From contig CAIMWY010000429.1 in assembly GCA_903845315.1 (NCBI GenBank), positions 1 to 8,945 of the forward strand: a stretch of 8,945 nucleotides of DNA, in the 5' to 3' direction. Source of the DNA: an uncultured Burkholderiales bacterium (GTDB taxonomy: Bacteria > Pseudomonadota > Gammaproteobacteria > Burkholderiales > Burkholderiaceae). Under the pieces are notes generated by a model. The model did no database searches, was not told where the DNA came from, and saw nothing but the letters and a program-made list of their open reading frames with translations. A program made the position numbers and the translations under genes. Below, one piece after another: positions 6,551-8,945 of the stretch. Positions within the stretch are counted from its first letter, which is position 1, and each line of letters begins with the position of its first letter.

Positions 6551-7251
6551 CACACGCTATTTTGAATTTGACCCAAGTCACTGTGCAGTTTGGTGCGCTC
6601 GCTGCGTTGCGTGATGTAGATCTGTCGATCCAGCCCGGCGAGCGGGTTGCTTTGGTGGGCGCCAACGGCTCGGGCAAGAGCACCTTGCTGCGGGTGGCCC
6701 ACGGCTTGGTGCCAGCCTCGGCGGGTCAAGTCCAAGCACAAGTAGGGGCGCGACAAGCCATGCTGTTTCAGCGACCGCACATGCTGCGCACCAGCGTGCT
6801 GCGCTTTGTGGTCTGGGGCTTGTGGTTGCAGGGTGTGTCTTGGACCCAAGCGCACACCCAAGCTGCGCAAGCCTTGCAGCGGGTGGGTTTGCAGGATGCA
6901 GCGCATCGTTCTGCGCGCACCTTGTCGGGTGGCCAGCAGCAGCGCTTGGCCTTGGCCCGTGCCTGGGCCTTGCAGCCCGATGTGTTGTTGCTCGACGAGC
7001 CGACCTCCAGTTTGGACCCGCATGCCAAGCGCGACGTAGAGCGCTTGGTGGCCGAGTGGGTGGCCGCTACACAAGCGACCTTGCTGTTTAGCAGTCACAA
7101 CTTGGGCCAAGTCAAACGCCTGGCCACCCGGGTGATTTATCTAGAAGACGGTCGTGTGTTGGCAGACTTGTCTGTGGATCATTTTTTCAATCGATCGTTG
7201 GTGCACAGCCACCCCGAAGCCCATTTGTTTTTAAAAGGAGAGTTGGTATGA
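6547..7251 (+). CDS. tupC: Tungstate ABC transporter ATP-binding protein, TupC
   Basis: TupC is the cytoplasmic ATPase that powers tungstate import through TupB. The product is 234 residues, starting with GTG. All nucleotide-binding motifs are intact: Walker A GANGSGKST (38-46), Q-loop LFQRPHML with Gln75, ABC signature LSGGQ (126-130), Walker B VLLLDEP (146-152), and the H-loop histidine in SSH (184). The length is that of a minimal ABC domain without a C-terminal TOBE or molybdate-binding regulatory extension, which separates it from classical ModC. It overlaps tupB and tupA by four bases at each end (GTGA and ATGA), indicating translational coupling. ABC ATPase identity is certain; the substrate is taken from TupA and context. 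Confidence 0.93.
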   Translation: MTHAILNLTQVTVQFGALAALRDVDLSIQPGERVALVGANGSGKSTLLRVAHGLVPASAGQVQAQVGARQAMLFQRPHMLRTSVLRFVVWGLWLQGVSWTQAHTQAAQALQRVGLQDAAHRSARTLSGGQQQRLALARAWALQPDVLLLDEPTSSLDPHAKRDVERLVAEWVAATQATLLFSSHNLGQVKRLATRVIYLEDGRVLADLSVDHFFNRSLVHSHPEAHLFLKGELV

Positions 7252-8063
7252 CCCGTCGTTCACATGTCATCCCTTGCATGGTTGTTGCAGTCGCCCTGTG
7301 CGTCGGCAATGCCTTGGCACAAAGTGCGCCCACTATCGTGATGGCGTCCACCACCTCGACCGAACAGTCGGGGTTGTTTGCGCACCTGTTGCCTGCTTTC
7401 AAGCAAGCCACTGGCGTTGAAGCCAAGGTCGTCGCACTTGGCACCGGTCAAGCCTTGGACATGGGCCGTCGTGGTGATGCCGATGTGCTGTTTGTGCACG
7501 ACCAGGCCGCTGAAGAAAAGTTTGTGGCCGATGGCTTTGGCATCAAACGCTTCCCCGTCATGTACAACGACTTTGTGTTGGTCGGCCCCCCCAACGACCC
7601 GGCCAAAACACGTGGCAAAGACATCGTCTCGGCCTTGCAAAAAGTAGCAAGCCTACAAGCCCCATTTATTTCGCGAGGCGACAAAAGCGGCACCCACGCC
7701 GCAGAGTTGCGCTACTGGAGGCAAGCTGGCTTAGACGCCAAGGGCAGCGGCTACAAAGAGTGCGGTTGCGGGATGGGCCCCGCGCTCAATATGGGGGCTT
7801 CGATCGGTGCTTATGTGCTGACCGATCGGGGCACCTGGTTGAGCTTCAAAAACCGCCAAGACTTGCAAATTTTGGTGGAGGGCGACAAACAGTTGTTCAA
7901 CCAATACGGTGTGATGGTGGTCAATCCTGCTAAGCACCCGCATGTCAAAGTTGATTTGGCGCAAAAATTTGTCGACTGGGTGGTCTCGCCTGCAGGCCAA
8001 GCCAACATCGCTAGCTACAAGGTGGGGGGAGAAACCTTGTTTTTCCCAAACGCCAACAAGTAA
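7248..8063 (+). CDS. tupA: Tungstate-binding periplasmic protein, TupA
   Basis: TupA is the high-affinity periplasmic receptor that hands tungstate to TupBC. The product is 271 residues. An N-terminal signal peptide (MTRRSHVIPC, then a hydrophobic core) is probably cleaved after ALA at 22-24; the two cysteines there do not form a lipobox. The mature part begins with the anion-binding segment STTSTEQSG (34-42), the counterpart of the TTTS motif of TupA. It continues with GTGQAL (65-70), GDADVLFVH (76-84), SRGDKSGTH (142-150) and MGPALNMGASIGAYVLTDRGTW (176-197 region), all diagnostic of TupA rather than ModA or PstS. The ATG is preceded by AAGGAG (7235-7240) at seven bases and overlaps the tupC stop. 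Two cysteines at 172 and 174 (ECGCGMG) lie in a conserved loop. A strong terminator follows. Confidence 0.94.
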   Translation: MTRRSHVIPCMVVAVALCVGNALAQSAPTIVMASTTSTEQSGLFAHLLPAFKQATGVEAKVVALGTGQALDMGRRGDADVLFVHDQAAEEKFVADGFGIKRFPVMYNDFVLVGPPNDPAKTRGKDIVSALQKVASLQAPFISRGDKSGTHAAELRYWRQAGLDAKGSGYKECGCGMGPALNMGASIGAYVLTDRGTWLSFKNRQDLQILVEGDKQLFNQYGVMVVNPAKHPHVKVDLAQKFVDWVVSPAGQANIASYKVGGETLFFPNANK

Positions 8064-8087
8064 GCCGCAGCCCCTGCAAGTGCAATC

Positions 8088-8111
8088 GCCCACCACTGCG
8101 TGGGCTTTTTT
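8088..8111 (+). terminator. Rho-independent terminator after tupA
   Basis: The arms GCCCAC (8088-8093) and GTGGGC (8100-8105) enclose a six-base loop and are followed directly by T6 (8106-8111). It lies 25 bases after the tupA stop and separates tupBCA from the aor genes, implying a separate promoter or regulated read-through for aorA. Confidence 0.87.
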
Positions 8112-8233
8112 GCGTCTGATGGCAGATTCCAAGGGTTTGTCCTTAGGAGATCGACTTCCTAGGCTTCCCAAAATCCTATGCATACCCATTCATAGAGAAG
8201 GGGTGTTCAACATCCCCGCCTCAGGAGAATCAG
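8112..8233 (+). promoter_or_regulatory. Promoter/leader region of the aor operon with three consecutive dyads
   Basis: This 122-base stretch precedes aorA. Three short inverted repeats follow one another. The first is CCT(T)AGGA/TCCTAGG (8141-8163, one bulged base). The second is CTATG/CATAG (8176-8195). The third is a GGGGTG/CATCCC hairpin (8200-8216) directly before the ribosome site AGGAG (8223-8227). They could be operators, RNA leader structure or chance. TATGCA (8177-8182) is a possible -10, but no good -35 is seen. I could not match the stretch to the molybdenum/tungsten-cofactor riboswitch by eye. Confidence 0.4.
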
Positions 8234-8710
8234 ATGCAAAAAATCTTGCACATCAACCCCGACAAATGCACCGGCTGCTTGCAATGCGAAATGGCTTGTT
8301 CCTTCGAGAACTACGGCACGTTTGCCACTGCCAAGTCGCGCATTAAAGTGTTTGATTTTCACGAGACCGGTAAAAAAGTGCCCTACACCTGCACCCAGTG
8401 CGACGAAGCGTGGTGCTTGCACGCGTGTCCGGTGGAGGCCATCACGCAAGACAAGACCACGGGCGCCATGGTGGTCAACGAGACCACCTGTGTGGGCTGC
8501 AAGGTCTGCACCATTGCCTGTCCTTTTGGCACCATCAACTACGTGCAAGAGACTGGCAAAGTTCAAAAGTGCGATCTGTGCGGAGGCGATCCGGCCTGCG
8601 CCTCGGCCTGCCCCACCGGTGCCATCACCTTTGTCGACGCCAACTGGACCGGCCTCGACAAAATGAAGCAGTGGGCCAACAAATTGGGCAACCAAGCGTC
8701 TGCTGCTTGA
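8234..8710 (+). CDS. aorA: Polyferredoxin electron-transfer subunit of tungsten aldehyde oxidoreductase (AorA-like)
   Basis: This small iron-sulfur protein should carry electrons from the tungsten subunit to further acceptors, as the AorA subunit does in the AorABC enzyme of Aromatoleum aromaticum. The product is 158 residues with 16 cysteines in four clusters of ligands: C12/C15/C18/C22, C53/C56/C61/C65, C86/C89/C92/C96 and C113/C116/C122/C126. Three of the groups end in Cys-Pro. That is enough for four [4Fe-4S] clusters. The arrangement matches the DMSO reductase-subunit-B/HycB type of ferredoxin. No signal peptide or Tat motif is seen, so it is probably cytoplasmic. The ATG has AGGAG six bases upstream. 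The aorB start lies 22 bases after its stop with its own good ribosome site, so the two form an operon. The function assignment depends on that neighbour. Confidence 0.9.
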   Translation: MQKILHINPDKCTGCLQCEMACSFENYGTFATAKSRIKVFDFHETGKKVPYTCTQCDEAWCLHACPVEAITQDKTTGAMVVNETTCVGCKVCTIACPFGTINYVQETGKVQKCDLCGGDPACASACPTGAITFVDANWTGLDKMKQWANKLGNQASAA

Positions 8711-8732
8711 GCCAACATCAGGAGAACACATC

Positions 8733-8945
8733 ATGACTTGGGCTGGAAAAATACTTCGCATCAACCTCACCGCAGGCACCGTCAAGAGCGAACCCCTGAA
8801 CATGCAATGGGCGCGCGACTACGTGGGCTCGCGTGGCTTGGGCTCCAAATACCTCATCAGCGAAATCGATCCCAAAGTGGATCCGCTGTCAGCTGACAAC
8901 AAACTCATCTGGGCCACCGGCCCGTTGACCGGCACCATGGCCTCC
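8733..8945 (+). CDS. aorB: Tungsten-dependent aldehyde ferredoxin oxidoreductase, catalytic subunit (AorB-like), 3' truncated
   Basis: AOR oxidises aldehydes to carboxylic acids at a tungsten bis-pyranopterin centre next to a [4Fe-4S] cluster. Only the first 71 codons are in the window; family members are about 600 residues. The visible N-terminus has the expected order: WAGKILRINLTAGTVKSE, then YVGSRGLGSKYL (30-41), DPKVDPLSADNKLIWATGPLTGT (46-68). This closely parallels Pyrococcus furiosus AOR (GSRGL, NKLI, GPLTGT) and lies in the N-terminal pterin-binding domain. The cluster-binding and catalytic residues are beyond the edge. AGGAG (8720-8724) lies eight bases before the ATG. With a Tup importer upstream, tungsten use is strongly supported. 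The exact aldehyde range, and whether an AorC flavoprotein follows, cannot be read here. Confidence 0.92.
   Translation, partial: MTWAGKILRINLTAGTVKSEPLNMQWARDYVGSRGLGSKYLISEIDPKVDPLSADNKLIWATGPLTGTMAS

Noticed and set aside
7248..7320. Lipoprotein signal in TupA
   Set aside because: The cysteines at residues 10 and 18 are not preceded by a lipobox, and the ALA cleavage site at 22-24 fits an ordinary signal peptide.
8112..8160. Sigma-54 promoter starting at TGGCAG (8119-8124)
   Set aside because: The expected TTGC element at the -12 position is absent.
8112..8233. Molybdenum/tungsten-cofactor riboswitch call
   Set aside because: The leader contains dyads, but I cannot match the family's conserved sequence by eye. 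It is left as a testable idea rather than a feature.

Overview
The window looks like chromosomal DNA of a betaproteobacterium, probably Burkholderiales and perhaps Comamonadaceae. This is inferred from protein style (TakP-like TRAP binding protein, DctM with a charged C-terminal tail, a three-subunit-type AOR locus like that of Aromatoleum), moderately high GC and compact operons. No mobile element, RNA gene or CRISPR array is seen. No gap between genes exceeds about 170 bases.

Left part (1-3540): a TRAP-type secondary transporter. The 3' two thirds of the periplasmic binding-protein gene (dctP, TakP-like) runs rightward into a perfect bidirectional terminator. It converges with a leftward group: dctQ, dctM and a small unrecognised two-helix membrane protein gene. 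A dctM terminator overlaps the start region of that small gene. The likely substrate is an organic or keto acid.

Middle part (3541-5752, leftward): a regulator with a ModE/LysR-like N-terminal winged helix and a periplasmic-binding-protein-like sensor domain is followed 7 nt later by selD (selenophosphate synthase).

Right part (5813-8945, rightward): divergent from the regulator across only 60 bp are tupB, tupC and tupA, encoding a tungstate ABC importer, with a 4-nt overlap at each junction. After a terminator and a leader of about 120 nt comes aorA, a 16-cysteine polyferredoxin. It is followed by the first 71 codons of aorB, the tungsten-pterin aldehyde oxidoreductase.

Taken together, the right two thirds reads as a tungsten module: an oxyanion-responsive regulator, high-affinity tungstate uptake and a tungsten enzyme with its electron-transfer subunit. 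The most unusual point is selD sitting in the regulator's transcription unit with no selA, selB or selU in view, which suggests a tungsten-selenium connection worth testing.
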